A stretch of DNA of 64,000 bases from JAMZMI01 sp039944535 (GCA_039944535.1 JBDUYP010000025.1:62001-126000); one strand, 5' to 3'. Shown: positions 1-9,608, numbered from the stretch's first letter. Notes: generated by a model from the letters alone, not told the origin. Numbers and translations: made by a program.

Positions 1-706
1 AAACATTGAGCTGAGCTGAATATACTTCCACTATCTTATTGACCGTGTTGTTCAAAAACTGCCTGTCGTGAGACACTACTATGATGGCTCCCTCGTAGGT
101 CTGCAGGTATGTTTCAATCCACTTGATCGAAGGTAAATCAAGGTGGTTGGTAGGCTCATCGAGCATGAGTAGGGACGGCTTCTCCAAAAGCAATTTTGCG
201 AGCATAACCCTCATTCTCCATCCTCCTGAAAACTCCCTAAGCGGTCTTTTCAAATCTTTGGTACTGAAACCGATCCCTTCCAAAATAGCTTCTGCTTTGG
301 CCTGTAAGGCATAACCCTCATTGGTTTCAAACCTTTCCTGAAGCTTCGCCAAGCGATCCACTAGCGCATCATCGTACTCGGTTTCCATCTTTTTTAGGAT
401 CTCATCAATCTGATGCTGCAGCCGTAGCGTCTCCTCGAAAGCTTGCATGGCCACTTCCAGTATAGAATCGTCGGATTGATAAGAAAGCAAATCCTGATTC
501 AAAAAACCTATGGTTGTCTCCTTGCTCTTATTTATTTCTCCTCCCGACGGCTGTACTTCACCTACCATCATTTTGAGCAAAGTGGACTTGCCTGTTCCAT
601 TTAGCCCAATCAGCCCAATGCGATCCTTCGGTGTGATGAAGAGAGAAGCCTCATCATAGAGTGCCCGATCGCCGATATAATAAGAAAGGTTATTGATGCT
701 GATCAT
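1..706 (-). CDS. ABC-F family ATPase, N-terminal part (cut by window edge)
   Basis: Reading leftward from ATG at 706, the protein opens with MISINNLSYYIGDRALYDEA, the usual start of soluble ABC-F (Uup/EttA/YdiF-type) ATPases, which act on ribosomes rather than as transporters. The first nucleotide-binding domain is complete in its key motifs: Walker A GLNGTGKST, signature FSGGWRMR, and Walker B LLMLDEPTNHLD; the DEPTNHLD form is diagnostic of ABC-F. The linker and second ATPase domain lie outside the window, so the subfamily cannot be assigned. It is divergent from the sugar dehydrogenase gene, across about 120 bp. Confidence 0.9.
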   Translation of the reverse strand, partial: MISINNLSYYIGDRALYDEASLFITPKDRIGLIGLNGTGKSTLLKMMVGEVQPSGGEINKSKETTIGFLNQDLLSYQSDDSILEVAMQAFEETLRLQHQIDEILKKMETEYDDALVDRLAKLQERFETNEGYALQAKAEAILEGIGFSTKDLKRPLREFSGGWRMRVMLAKLLLEKPSLLMLDEPTNHLDLPSIKWIETYLQTYEGAIIVVSHDRQFLNNTVNKIVEVYSAQLNV

Positions 707-828
707 GAATTGCCGCGTATTTTCAATTTAAAAATGAGTGCAAAAGTAAGGAAGTTGACTGCCTTTTAACAGTATGCCTCAATCCATAGTTATAGATTTT
801 ATAAATTGGTCATCATAATCTAGTCGCT

Positions 829-1971
829 ATGTCTTTAAATCAAATTTTACCCCTCTTTCTACTTTTATTTTCTTTCGGGTGCAGCTCCGAAACCAAAGAA
901 ACTTCAGACCCTACTGATCTCAATTCTACTGAAGGTTTACAGTTGGATCGGCTGGTTTTACCTGATGGATTCAAAATAGACGTTTATGCCCGGGTGAAAA
1001 GTGCCCGGTCTATGGCTATGGGAGATGATGGTACGCTGTTCATTGGCACTAGGGGGCATGACAAGGTGTATGCAGTAAAAGACACGGATGGAGATTTTAA
1101 AGCCGACGAAATCTACACGATTGCCTCCGATCTGCGGAACCCTAACGGAGTGGCTTTCAAAGATGGGGCACTCTACATTGCGGAAATAAGTAAGCTCTGG
1201 AAGTATGACAACATAGAAGCAACATTGAATAATCCTTATGGGAAAATCATCTATGACGATTACCCAACAGATGGTCATCATGGCTGGAAATACATTGCCT
1301 TTGGTCCTGATGGGAAACTCTATGTGCCAGTAGGAGCACCATGCAACATTTGCGAGAGTAAAAAAGAAATTTACGCTTCTATCACGAGAATGAATCCCGA
1401 CGGATCAGACAGAGAAGTTTATGCCAGTGGAGTGAGAAACACAGTGGGCTTTACCTGGCACCCTGAGACAGCAGAGATGTACTTTACTGACAATGGCCGT
1501 GATATGCTCGGTGATGACATCCCTCCCTGTGAGCTCAATCGGGCAACTGAAAAAGGTCAACATTTCGGCTATCCGTATTGCCACGGTGGCGACATCAAAG
1601 ACCCTGAGTATGGCGATAAACGCCCCTGTTCAGATTTTGTAAAACCCGTTCAAAAACTAGATCCGCACGTAGCACCTTTGGGATTGAAGTTCTACACCGG
1701 GGATATGTTTCCCGCAGCGTACAAAAATAAAATCCTGATAGCTGAGCACGGCTCTTGGAACAGGTCAGATAAGATAGGGTATCGAGTGACCATGGTCACG
1801 GAACTAAACGGAAAGGGTCAGAGCTACGAGCCGTTCATCTATGGCTGGCTCAATGAAACCGAGCAGACCTCATGGGGCCGCCCGGTAGATGTGCTGATAC
1901 TCAAAGATGGCTCGATCCTAATCTCTGACGACCAGAGCGGGACGATTTATAGGGTGAGTTATGAGGGCTAG
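829..1971 (+). CDS. PQQ-dependent sugar dehydrogenase-like lipoprotein (sorbosone dehydrogenase family)
   Basis: 380 residues. The N-terminus is a lipoprotein signal with lipobox FSFGC (Cys18), so it is probably anchored in the periplasm or outer membrane. The rest is a six-bladed beta-propeller of the glucose/sorbosone dehydrogenase type: repeated blade motifs (PDGFKIDVYA, AFGPDGKLYVPVGAPCN, TDNGRDMLGDD, AEHGSWNRS, GRPVDVLIL). These enzymes oxidise aldoses or sugar aldehydes with PQQ and a metal ion. Several Cys pairs (CNICE, PYCHGG, PCSD) suggest disulfides. The substrate is unknown. The gene is monocistronic and its stop overlaps the convergent barrel gene by 4 bp. Confidence 0.85.
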   Translation: MSLNQILPLFLLLFSFGCSSETKETSDPTDLNSTEGLQLDRLVLPDGFKIDVYARVKSARSMAMGDDGTLFIGTRGHDKVYAVKDTDGDFKADEIYTIASDLRNPNGVAFKDGALYIAEISKLWKYDNIEATLNNPYGKIIYDDYPTDGHHGWKYIAFGPDGKLYVPVGAPCNICESKKEIYASITRMNPDGSDREVYASGVRNTVGFTWHPETAEMYFTDNGRDMLGDDIPPCELNRATEKGQHFGYPYCHGGDIKDPEYGDKRPCSDFVKPVQKLDPHVAPLGLKFYTGDMFPAAYKNKILIAEHGSWNRSDKIGYRVTMVTELNGKGQSYEPFIYGWLNETEQTSWGRPVDVLILKDGSILISDDQSGTIYRVSYEG

Positions 1972-2447
1972 AAATAGACTCCCACCCCTATTTGTCCGAT
2001 AAATGTACCTCCACCAAAGTCGCCTCCATATCTGGTATATGCTACAACAGGTTCTAAAGCAACTTTATCATTTAAAAAAGCGGCATATCCTGCCTCAAAG
2101 TTCAGTTGAGTACCACTTAAGAATCCTCCTTCCCTAATTATCCCTACACCAATGCCGCCAAACAAACCGGCTACATAGCCCCTTGCAGAAACATCAAGCC
2201 CGAGGCTAGAGTATGCGCCGTATTTTGTGTAGTCGGCACCAAGTGACATCAAAAAGTTATCGCCCAGGAAATAACCAGCTTTTGAAGACAAAACAAAATA
2301 ACCGCCGTTTGGACTCCCAGGGCTATCATCAAGAAAAGCCAGAGTAGATCCTCCATTTAAATAGACACTACCCTTTTCCGTTTGGGCAAAACTGATTGAT
2401 GTAACTGACAGCAATACGAAAGCAAATAAAATAAAGTGTTTTTTCAT
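1968..2447 (-). CDS. small outer-membrane beta-barrel protein
   Basis: 159 residues with a clear Sec signal peptide (MKKHFILFAFVLLSVTSISFAQ, cleavage after FAQ). The mature part alternates hydrophobic and polar residues with many Gly and aromatic residues (LGADYTKYGAYSSLG, VAYTRYGGDFGG) and ends in a terminal aromatic strand (IGVGVYF), as in 8-stranded OmpA/OmpX-type barrels. No enzymatic motif is visible; a structural or porin-like role is only inferred. It lies downstream of the T9SS cargo gene on the same strand. Confidence 0.7.
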   Translation of the reverse strand: MKKHFILFAFVLLSVTSISFAQTEKGSVYLNGGSTLAFLDDSPGSPNGGYFVLSSKAGYFLGDNFLMSLGADYTKYGAYSSLGLDVSARGYVAGLFGGIGVGIIREGGFLSGTQLNFEAGYAAFLNDKVALEPVVAYTRYGGDFGGGTFIGQIGVGVYF

Positions 2448-2524
2448 CTTTTTAGGTATTTATTTTTTTGTCAAAATACCAAAAAAAGATAAAATAAAAC
2501 GGAACTATCGATGTTTTTTTGAGG

Positions 2525-3931
2525 CTATTTTACGAATAACCTTTTGGTAACAGAGTGTCCACCAGAAAACACTTTTATAAAATAAAGTCCCGGCTTCATA
2601 TCACCTGACAGGTCGAACTTTTGAGAAACCGCTTGCTGATCAAAAACAATCTGACCGCTTTGATTAAACACAATTAAACGCTCAGGAACGGCTCCAGAAA
2701 AATGCAGAGTCTCGCCCTGTGCTACTGGATTTGGATAAAGAGAGACACTGCCCTCAAGGCTGGAAACATTTAATGCTTTCATACCAAGAACCTCTGTGGT
2801 TCCATCAAAGTCAGTTTGAGAGAGTCTGTAGTAAGTAACCCCACTCCCTGTAGTCATATCCATCCACTCATAGAACTGCTTATCGGTGGTACTTCCAAAT
2901 CCTTTTATAGTTGCCTGATGGACAAATGTTTTTCCATCTAATGACTTTTCAACGGTAAAAAATTCATTGTTGATTTCCGAACCTGTCACCCAGGTTAATC
3001 TCGTGCCCGACACCTCTTGCTCCACGCCGAATGACAATAATTCCACAGGTAGTGTAGCACAGCCTCCGCCACAGCACCCTCCGCCACTATCACCGCAATC
3101 GCCTCCACCACTAATAGCATTTCCAGAATATGAGCCGTCAGGTCCTACCACAAAAGCGCCATCCGTAGCATCAACATCAATATCACCATTGTTAGTGACG
3201 TCACCAGCTACACTCATTACACCATCAATGTCAGCGGTTTTTCCATCGTGGAGATAAAAGTCATTGCCCACATCAAGCGTAGACCCTGAGGGTACGGTCA
3301 TATTACCATTGGAAATAAGATCATTTCCAACAGTCGTAGTTCCACCAAAGGCTGCCGTAAAATCATAGTGATTAGTGAAGTCATTGTTCACAACTAATTC
3401 TCCACTATTGATAAATGTACCGTTATTGTTGAAATCATAAACCTCGAGATAACCTGCGTTTTCTATCGTAGTTGAATTCCAGTTATTGTTGAGGGTACCA
3501 CTAATAACAACATGCGCTCCATCTTCTATAAGCAAATAAGAAGACTGTTGGACTGTTAGTGCAGCTGCTATTATAGCTCCACCACTCTTTACGGTCACGA
3601 TGGTTTCGGGATATGAACCTGAATTTTCTGACACTGTGAGCGTTCCCGTGACAGTCAAAGTATCATAAATATCTACATACCTATGATATCCTCCACCTAA
3701 AGTCAGACTACCGGACCTTGTGATGTCATGATAGATCTCAATATCTTTATTGGGGCTACTCCAATCTGCAGCCGTACTCGGAGCACTTCCACCGCTCCAG
3801 GTGGCCCCACTCGTCCAAGCTCCGTCGCTCACACTGGTGTAGGTAGTTTGCGCACTAACTTGAGATAATGCAAATGATGAAAATACAAATACTAAAGCCA
3901 GAAACTGGCCAGAACTGGAAATAAATTTCAT
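2525..3931 (-). CDS. secreted beta-helix protein with T9SS type A sorting domain
   Basis: 468 residues. A signal peptide (about 1-27, ending VSAQ) is followed by a repetitive region rich in Asn, Gly, Thr and Val (about 40-275) that looks like a right-handed beta-helix or adhesin. Then comes a Gly/Cys cluster (GDCGDSGGGCCGGGC), the LPVELLSF linker typical of Bacteroidota surface proteins, an Ig/FN3-like domain (about 290-390), and a C-terminal sorting domain (SLYPNPV...GLYFIKVFSGG...KRLFVK). Proteins with this tail are exported by T9SS, cleaved, and attached to LPS or released. No catalytic motif was seen; an adhesive role is inferred. A TATCAnnTGATA palindrome lies about 80 bp upstream. Confidence 0.85.
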   Translation of the reverse strand: MKFISSSGQFLALVFVFSSFALSQVSAQTTYTSVSDGAWTSGATWSGGSAPSTAADWSSPNKDIEIYHDITRSGSLTLGGGYHRYVDIYDTLTVTGTLTVSENSGSYPETIVTVKSGGAIIAAALTVQQSSYLLIEDGAHVVISGTLNNNWNSTTIENAGYLEVYDFNNNGTFINSGELVVNNDFTNHYDFTAAFGGTTTVGNDLISNGNMTVPSGSTLDVGNDFYLHDGKTADIDGVMSVAGDVTNNGDIDVDATDGAFVVGPDGSYSGNAISGGGDCGDSGGGCCGGGCATLPVELLSFGVEQEVSGTRLTWVTGSEINNEFFTVEKSLDGKTFVHQATIKGFGSTTDKQFYEWMDMTTGSGVTYYRLSQTDFDGTTEVLGMKALNVSSLEGSVSLYPNPVAQGETLHFSGAVPERLIVFNQSGQIVFDQQAVSQKFDLSGDMKPGLYFIKVFSGGHSVTKRLFVK

Positions 3932-4008
3932 GTTAATACTCGCTGAATGTTTATAAAATCTTACGATTTACGAACGCTGGTTCAAATAAACTTTAATTCG
4001 CGAAAATA

Positions 4009-4020
4009 TATCAAATGATA
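4009..4020. promoter_or_regulatory. operator-like palindrome TATCAAATGATA
   Basis: Inverted repeat TATCA-AA-TGATA in the 157-bp upstream region of the T9SS cargo gene. The identical 12-mer occurs at 21235-21246 and a variant (TATCA-CA-TGATA) at 21276-21287, both near an XRE regulator gene. This suggests a shared binding site; the protein that binds it is unknown. Confidence 0.35.
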
Positions 4021-4088
4021 GTAAAAACATGAAATAGTGCAGGCATTTCTATGAATTAATCAAATGGTTAGATGAATGAAATCAATTC

Positions 4089-4598
4089 CTATTTTTCATA
4101 AAAAATCCTCCACTGCAACTTCCAGGTGTCCCCGCCATCAGAGCTACTTTCCCAGTCCCAAGTCATGGAGCTTTCAGCAATGTCATAAAACACCATCCGT
4201 TGATATACCTTTTTACCCCCTCTCTCAACCCCTGCAGTTTGAAATATCCTTTTGTCTCCATCAAAATAACCTGTAAAGTCAAAATACCCACCCTGATTAT
4301 CTGTCCAGAACTGTTTCCAGGTATTGGTTCGTGGCTGAAAAACAGACATGCTCATTCCTTTAAACCCTTTGCTCTGACCTCCTGTGACCCTAAAATTCTC
4401 AACAATTATTTTATCATCTAATGATTTGGTAATGTTGTTGGTGCCCAGCTGCTCCACACCATTGCCCTCATCCCATGAGGCCGTCCACTCACCTACCCAA
4501 AAGTCGAAGTATTGAGCAGAGTCAAGAGCTGCTAGCTGCTGTGCCTGAATATTCGTAAAACAAAATGTGATAGCAAGGGCAATGATTAGCTTTTTCAT
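4089..4598 (-). CDS. secreted DUF1579-like / lipocalin-like hypothetical protein
   Basis: 169 residues with a Sec signal peptide (cleavage after IQAQ, residue 19). The mature protein starts with FDFWVGEWTASWDE, the motif that opens DUF1579-type proteins, followed by repeated beta-strands with conserved Trp and Tyr residues (TWKQFWTDNQGGYFDF, MTWDWESSSDGG, WRIFYEK). This pattern fits a small lipocalin-like barrel in the periplasm. The ligand is unknown. It is a single gene, divergent from the dCMP deaminase gene. Confidence 0.65.
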   Translation of the reverse strand: MKKLIIALAITFCFTNIQAQQLAALDSAQYFDFWVGEWTASWDEGNGVEQLGTNNITKSLDDKIIVENFRVTGGQSKGFKGMSMSVFQPRTNTWKQFWTDNQGGYFDFTGYFDGDKRIFQTAGVERGGKKVYQRMVFYDIAESSMTWDWESSSDGGDTWKLQWRIFYEK

Positions 4599-4677
4599 AA
4601 TTGTATTTTATATCAAAACTGCTAAAAAGGTTTTTACCCCTAGATTTATTTTGACAATGCTACTACCTTAGCCACTG

Positions 4678-5160
4678 ATGGAAAGACCCGAATTTGACGA
4701 TATTTTTATGGAACTGGCCGTAAACCTGGCCAAAAGAAGCCACTGTATCAAAAGACATGTGGGAGCTGTATTAACCAAAGACACCCGAATCATCTCTATA
4801 GGCTACAATGGGCCGCCTGCCGGCACGCACAACTGTGATCAGGAGTTTCCGGATACAGGCTGTCCCAGAGACTCTAAGGGAGGCTGCTCGCTAGCTATAC
4901 ATGCCGAACAAAACGCAATATTGTATGCGGTGAAAAATAAAACAGAGATCACAGGCGCTACTCTTTATGTCACATTATCTCCTTGTCTGGCATGTGCCAG
5001 AATTATCTACAGTGTGGGCATCACCAATGTGATTTTCCTAAAGTCATACGCTCAGTACAAAGGCATCACCAATGATGAAGGTGTGGATTTTCTGAGAAGG
5101 TTTGGTGTGAATGTAACTCAGTACGAAGGTGAGATCGAACACACTACTGATATGATCTAA
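4678..5160 (+). CDS. comEB: dCMP deaminase (ComEB-like)
   Basis: 160 residues, the usual length for zinc-dependent cytidine/deoxycytidylate deaminases. Zinc ligands and the catalytic Glu are visible as HAEQNAI and PCLACARII, and the family's early motif RSHCIKRHVGAVLTKD is present. The enzyme converts dCMP to dUMP for dTMP synthesis, in the cytosol. It is a lone gene whose stop overlaps the TonB receptor gene tail-to-tail by 4 bp. Confidence 0.92.
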   Translation: MERPEFDDIFMELAVNLAKRSHCIKRHVGAVLTKDTRIISIGYNGPPAGTHNCDQEFPDTGCPRDSKGGCSLAIHAEQNAILYAVKNKTEITGATLYVTLSPCLACARIIYSVGITNVIFLKSYAQYKGITNDEGVDFLRRFGVNVTQYEGEIEHTTDMI

Positions 5161-7601
5161 AAGCCACCATCGTCCATAAACTCGCCACCATTTTCGCCTC
5201 GTCCGGGACGTTGCTTTTTTTGGTTTAATCTGTAGATAAAAGTAAGCTGAGCACTCGGGCCTCTCCTCCACTGCCATTCACCTTTCTCATAAAAGTTCTC
5301 AGTACTGGTCTCAAATCGGTACTTCCGAGAATTAAACAAATCGGAAACACTCAAAGAAAGAGTACCATCATCTCCAAGAACATCTCTGGAAATTCCTAAA
5401 TCGAGTGATGTCATGGAATAGCGTTTACCTTGTGTGTCCTTTTGAGGTGCTCGATAATTAAGATTAAGTTGGGCATCAGTCTTGTCTCCTAGCTTGAAGA
5501 TATTGCTCATACGTGTCGAAAAACTCATTGCCTTAGCATTCAAAGTCAGGGTATCGCCAACGGATCCTATCGTCTCACTACGAAAGAAATTAAAATTACC
5601 ATTAATTCTATACCAGCCTACAAACTCATGCGAAATATTAGTTTCCACTCCAACCTGATGTCGCTCACCAATATTGTAAGGTTTGCGTATGCGTTGACCT
5701 TCGTCGTTTGGTTCAAGCGTCACACGCTGTATCAGATCGTCCGTAAATCGGTAATAAACGCCATAATAGAAGGAAGATTTTTTAAAGTTTTGTAAGAGGC
5801 CCGCTTCATAAGAATCCGTAAACTCAGGCTGCAATGTCGGGTTACCTACTCTGAAGTTTCTATTGTCAGTGAAAGAACTAAATGGGTTTAGTTCTCTAAA
5901 CCTTGGTCTGTTTATCCGGCGGCTGTAGCTCAGCTGAATCTGCGATACCTCAGTGATTTTATAGGTCAAAAAAGCACTCGGAAAATAATTGATATAATTC
6001 CAATCTCGCTTCACCGTGTCTTCTTTTTGCTCTGATGAAATGTCCGTCATCTCCGCTCTAAGCCCAACCTGCCAGGAAAACTTATCATATTGATCACTCA
6101 CTATTCCATAAGCGGCATGCACATTTTCCAGATAGGCAAAGTCAGTACTGAATTCATCCAGTTGCACAAACGGCTCAGACTCGTCTGTTCGTTCGTCCAC
6201 ATTATAAATGTTTTTTACGTGCCTATTGGTACTTCTGAATCCTGTTTCAAACTTGCCTTTCAAACCAAAAGGATGAATGTAATCCGCCTGCAGCATGAGC
6301 CTTTTCTCACCTTCGTCGTTTTTGACTTTTTGAAAGAGTGCAGGCACGCTACTGGCCACCGTTGCTCCTTCTGACTGCACAATGTTGGATTTCTCTATTT
6401 CGTTGTTGCTTTGGTATTGGATATCTGCTGTTAGCTTCTGTTCTTTCCTTGTAAATTGTTTAGTCAAATTAAGAGAATACTCCAGATTATGATCTCCTTC
6501 AGTTTCTTTGTCATTTCTTAGTGTGTACTCCAAAAAATTGCCACTAAGATCAAAATCCCTATAGTCAAGAACCGCATCGTTTTTCTCATCAGAATATCGG
6601 TACAGAAATGCAGCAGTAAGTGTTGTTTTGTCTGAAAGGTAAAAGTCTGAACCAAACCGAATGCTATTGCTAATACCAGCCCTGTTATGATCGCGCCGGA
6701 GCTTGGTAAAGTAGTCGGTCTCTCCCGTAGTTGGGGAAGGTTCATCTAAGTGATATTCCTGATCTGTCTTGCCTCCTCCGGGACTATCGCGGTAGCTCAG
6801 TCCATAGTTGACAAATAGATTTACCCATTCTCTTCTAAAGTTCATGTTTACGGAAGCTCCGTGATTTTGTGGGTACCCTGTATTGACCTGAAAACTTCCG
6901 TTAATACCTTTTTTGCTATCTTTTTTTAATACAATATTGATGATGCCAGCCTGGCCTTCTGCATCATATCTCGCCGAAGGGTTTGTCACTATCTCGATGC
7001 GTTCAATCAGATTGCCCTGAAGCTGGCGCAAGGCGTCTGATGAGGAAAGCCCCACTAAACCAGAAGGCTTCCCATCAATCAGCACCTTAACATTTGAGCT
7101 ACCACGCAACTCGACATTTCCTTCTATATCTACAGTAACCGATGGTAGGTTTGACAGGATGTCCGAAGCACTCCCACCGAGATTGCTCAAATCCTTCCCT
7201 ACGTTATATACTTTTTTATCCAGGTTCATCTCCATCTGTGTTCTTTCTGCCTGCACTACAACTTCACCTAGCTCTTCAGTGTCAGGCTCCATACTGAGCC
7301 TACCTAGCTGTGTGGCTTTGCCTGTTTCCACCTTCACGTCTTTGATTTGTAGCGGAGCATAAGTCACAAACTGAACGTTAATGGTATAAATACCTGGCTT
7401 GAGAGATATAGCAAAACCTCCCTTGGAGTCAGTCACGCCACCCGTTAACAGCACTTGATCAGATGGATTAATGACACTGACTGTAGCAAACTCTAATGGC
7501 GTACCATTCTCGCTATCAATGAGCGAACCGGTAATCATGGATTTGGATTGGGCCAAAACCAATATGGGGATAAATGATAGGGCTAGTAAAAAGTTTCTCA
7601 T
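5157..7601 (-). CDS. TonB-dependent outer-membrane receptor with CarboxypepD_reg domain
   Basis: 814 residues. Signal peptide to about 17, then a carboxypeptidase-regulatory-like beta-sandwich (about 20-105; GSLIDSENGTPLEFATVSV), a plug domain (about 120-225; NLPSVTVDIEGNVELRG, ARYDAEGQAGIINIVLKKD), and a long barrel region belonging to the 'outer membrane protein beta-barrel family 3' group (NPSARYDAEGQAGIINI is typical). The C-terminus is Gly/Arg-rich rather than ending in the usual aromatic strand. The ligand is unknown. A sensor kinase/response regulator pair lies just upstream on the same strand (53 bp gap), so the receptor may be controlled by it. Confidence 0.88.
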   Translation of the reverse strand: MRNFLLALSFIPILVLAQSKSMITGSLIDSENGTPLEFATVSVINPSDQVLLTGGVTDSKGGFAISLKPGIYTINVQFVTYAPLQIKDVKVETGKATQLGRLSMEPDTEELGEVVVQAERTQMEMNLDKKVYNVGKDLSNLGGSASDILSNLPSVTVDIEGNVELRGSSNVKVLIDGKPSGLVGLSSSDALRQLQGNLIERIEIVTNPSARYDAEGQAGIINIVLKKDSKKGINGSFQVNTGYPQNHGASVNMNFRREWVNLFVNYGLSYRDSPGGGKTDQEYHLDEPSPTTGETDYFTKLRRDHNRAGISNSIRFGSDFYLSDKTTLTAAFLYRYSDEKNDAVLDYRDFDLSGNFLEYTLRNDKETEGDHNLEYSLNLTKQFTRKEQKLTADIQYQSNNEIEKSNIVQSEGATVASSVPALFQKVKNDEGEKRLMLQADYIHPFGLKGKFETGFRSTNRHVKNIYNVDERTDESEPFVQLDEFSTDFAYLENVHAAYGIVSDQYDKFSWQVGLRAEMTDISSEQKEDTVKRDWNYINYFPSAFLTYKITEVSQIQLSYSRRINRPRFRELNPFSSFTDNRNFRVGNPTLQPEFTDSYEAGLLQNFKKSSFYYGVYYRFTDDLIQRVTLEPNDEGQRIRKPYNIGERHQVGVETNISHEFVGWYRINGNFNFFRSETIGSVGDTLTLNAKAMSFSTRMSNIFKLGDKTDAQLNLNYRAPQKDTQGKRYSMTSLDLGISRDVLGDDGTLSLSVSDLFNSRKYRFETSTENFYEKGEWQWRRGPSAQLTFIYRLNQKKQRPGRGENGGEFMDDGGF

Positions 7602-7654
7602 TTTTGGTATTTACAAAACAAACGTAGCTATACGATTTGAAGTAATTTTGAAGT

Positions 7655-8917
7655 TTAGCTCTTTGTAAAACTGACTTTAAGGGAATGATGTTTGTCTTTG
7701 ACTTTATATTCAACATCGAATCCGTGCTGATCACAAATCATCTGAACGATGGATAAGCCAAGCCCCGAAGAATCAGGGTGCTCACTCCCTTTTTTAAACC
7801 TTTGAAACAACTTTTCAGGCGCTACATTTACGTCTGTTCCTGAATTTTCGATCAGGCAAAAATCATCCACGAGTTCTACACTGATATAGCCCTCTTCACG
7901 ATTGTGACGCACGGCATTGTTGAGCAGGTTGCTTACGAGTATTTCGAGAAGCACTTTGTTTCCTAAAACCTCAACATCGGATCTAATACCTGTGCTGATA
8001 TCTATTGATTTGAGCTCTATCAACTCATTGAATTCATTGAGAATGTTTTGAACCAAATCTGAAAAATTGACTTTCTCAAAATCTGAAAATTCCTTATTCT
8101 CAATTTTTGTCAGCAGGCTGAGCGAATTGTTTGTTTTACTAAGCCGTTTCAGGGCATTTTGCGCTGAGCTGATAAGCTCTATCTGCTCCTGTTCCAGGTT
8201 TGGGAAACTTAGCAATAGTTCGAGCTTTCCGTTGGCAATAGAAAGTGGCGTCTGTAACTCATGTGAAGCATTTTCGGAAAATTCCTTCAAGGCCTTATAG
8301 TCACGGCTCACCTGACCGGTCATTTCCTCGATAAACGAATTGAGTTTTTTAAACTCTCTGGTAGAGGGCTTTGAAAGCTTCAATCCTCTCTGGCTTTTCA
8401 ACGAAAAATTCTTAATGGCCTCAAGGGTAGTGTTGAATGGACGGAATAAATAATAAGAAACAATAAAGCTCAGCAAAAGCATCGCTCCGAGCAAAATCAA
8501 ATAGGTTTTGATCATGGTTTCTCGTACCACATCCTCGATATCGTCCGACTCTACGATCAGATCGTAGAGCATGATTTTATAACTACGACCATTGATGTTT
8601 TTGATTACATCTAGTTTTAGGTGTGGTTCTATTCGCTCCAGATCTGCGTGCATCACCAGTGTGTCAGAATAGACTTTTTCGGTTTCTTCTCTTAACTCGG
8701 CAAGCGGTTGGACTTTCAATTTGTTTCTGACAACAGTTTCCTTAAACTCTCTTTTTTCTATCCATGGGATCACCCGATTCAGTCGATCGTTTAGAAAGTA
8801 TCGCTGTTCCTTGTCTATCTCCCGACTCATGACCGTGTAGTTGATATATCCGCCTATTAGGAAAACGAAAAACGAGATCAGCGCGTAGATAATCGCTATT
8901 TTGATGATGAGTCTCAT
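7655..8917 (-). CDS. sensor histidine kinase
   Basis: 420 residues. Two membrane helices (about 5-27 and 138-157) bracket a periplasmic sensor segment of about 110 residues with no recognised domain. The HisKA motif FSENASHELQTP gives phospho-acceptor His219; the N box (LLNNAVRHN) and G box (SSGLGLSIV) of the HATPase domain follow. It lacks a long HAMP-like linker. It overlaps the response regulator by 4 bp (ATGA), so the two are translationally coupled, RR first. Downstream is the TonB receptor, a plausible target. Confidence 0.92.
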   Translation of the reverse strand: MRLIIKIAIIYALISFFVFLIGGYINYTVMSREIDKEQRYFLNDRLNRVIPWIEKREFKETVVRNKLKVQPLAELREETEKVYSDTLVMHADLERIEPHLKLDVIKNINGRSYKIMLYDLIVESDDIEDVVRETMIKTYLILLGAMLLLSFIVSYYLFRPFNTTLEAIKNFSLKSQRGLKLSKPSTREFKKLNSFIEEMTGQVSRDYKALKEFSENASHELQTPLSIANGKLELLLSFPNLEQEQIELISSAQNALKRLSKTNNSLSLLTKIENKEFSDFEKVNFSDLVQNILNEFNELIELKSIDISTGIRSDVEVLGNKVLLEILVSNLLNNAVRHNREEGYISVELVDDFCLIENSGTDVNVAPEKLFQRFKKGSEHPDSSGLGLSIVQMICDQHGFDVEYKVKDKHHSLKVSFTKS

Positions 8918-9594
8918 TCTTCTTTTTTGAACTTATACCCTACTCCATATACCGTATGTACATAGTCCTGACCTCCGGCTTTCATGATCTTCTTTCTGAG
9001 GTTTTTGATGTGCTGATACACAAAATCGAATGAATCAGCTGTATCCATATAATCACCCCAAAGGTGCTCAGCTATTGACTGCTTTGTCAAAACTCGATTC
9101 TGATTGACAATGAAATAGTGAATCAATTCGAACTCTTTTCTTGTGAGCTCTAGAAGTTGGTCGCTTACGCGTACCTCATAAATATCGGGGTTAATGGAAA
9201 TTTCCTCGAAAGTGATTTTAGTCTCCCCCTGCTGGTTTCTGCGTCGAAAAATCGCCCTGAGTCGCGCATTCAATTCAGTCAGATGAAATGGCTTGGCCAG
9301 GTAGTCATCTGCCCCTAAGTCAAGCCCGGCTATTTTGTCGTCAAGCGCATTTTTGGCGGAGATAATCAAAATGCCAATATCTGGCCAGTTTTCTTTAATC
9401 ACCTTCAGCAAGTCCAAACCATTGCCATCTGGCAACATTAAGTCCAGTGCCACCAAATCATAGCTATAGCCATAGAGCTTCTCGCTGGCTTTTTTGTAGT
9501 TTTCTGCTATTTCGCAGATGTAACCCTCCTTAGAAAGGAACGAACCAATATTTTCCTGAAGTTGAGTATTGTCTTCTACAACCAAAAGTTTCAT
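8914..9594 (-). CDS. OmpR-family response regulator
   Basis: 226 residues from ATG at 9594. The receiver domain shows the acidic pocket VVEDN, phospho-acceptor Asp in VALDLMLPDG and Lys in AKPF; the C-terminal winged helix includes LTRKEFELIHYF and the VYGVGYKF wing. It partners the histidine kinase that overlaps its 3' end. A TTG at 9603 would extend it by three residues, but that codon sits inside a perfect -7 promoter element (9601-9608), so the ATG is preferred and the mRNA is probably nearly leaderless. Confidence 0.9.
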   Translation of the reverse strand: MKLLVVEDNTQLQENIGSFLSKEGYICEIAENYKKASEKLYGYSYDLVALDLMLPDGNGLDLLKVIKENWPDIGILIISAKNALDDKIAGLDLGADDYLAKPFHLTELNARLRAIFRRRNQQGETKITFEEISINPDIYEVRVSDQLLELTRKEFELIHYFIVNQNRVLTKQSIAEHLWGDYMDTADSFDFVYQHIKNLRKKIMKAGGQDYVHTVYGVGYKFKKEE

Positions 9595-9600
9595 CGAAGA

Positions 9601-9608
9601 CAAAAATA
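9601..9608 (-). promoter_or_regulatory. -7 promoter element TATTTTTG for the two-component operon
   Basis: On the minus strand the bases read TATTTTTG, a full match to Bacteroidota -7 (TAnnTTTG). The ATG at 9594 lies only 6 bp downstream, which implies a very short or absent leader. No good -33 TTTG was seen. Confidence 0.4.

Noticed and set aside
2967..3257. Pro-rich plus-strand ORF opposite the T9SS cargo gene
   Set aside because: Reverse complement of the Gly/Cys cluster; no start context and no sensible protein.
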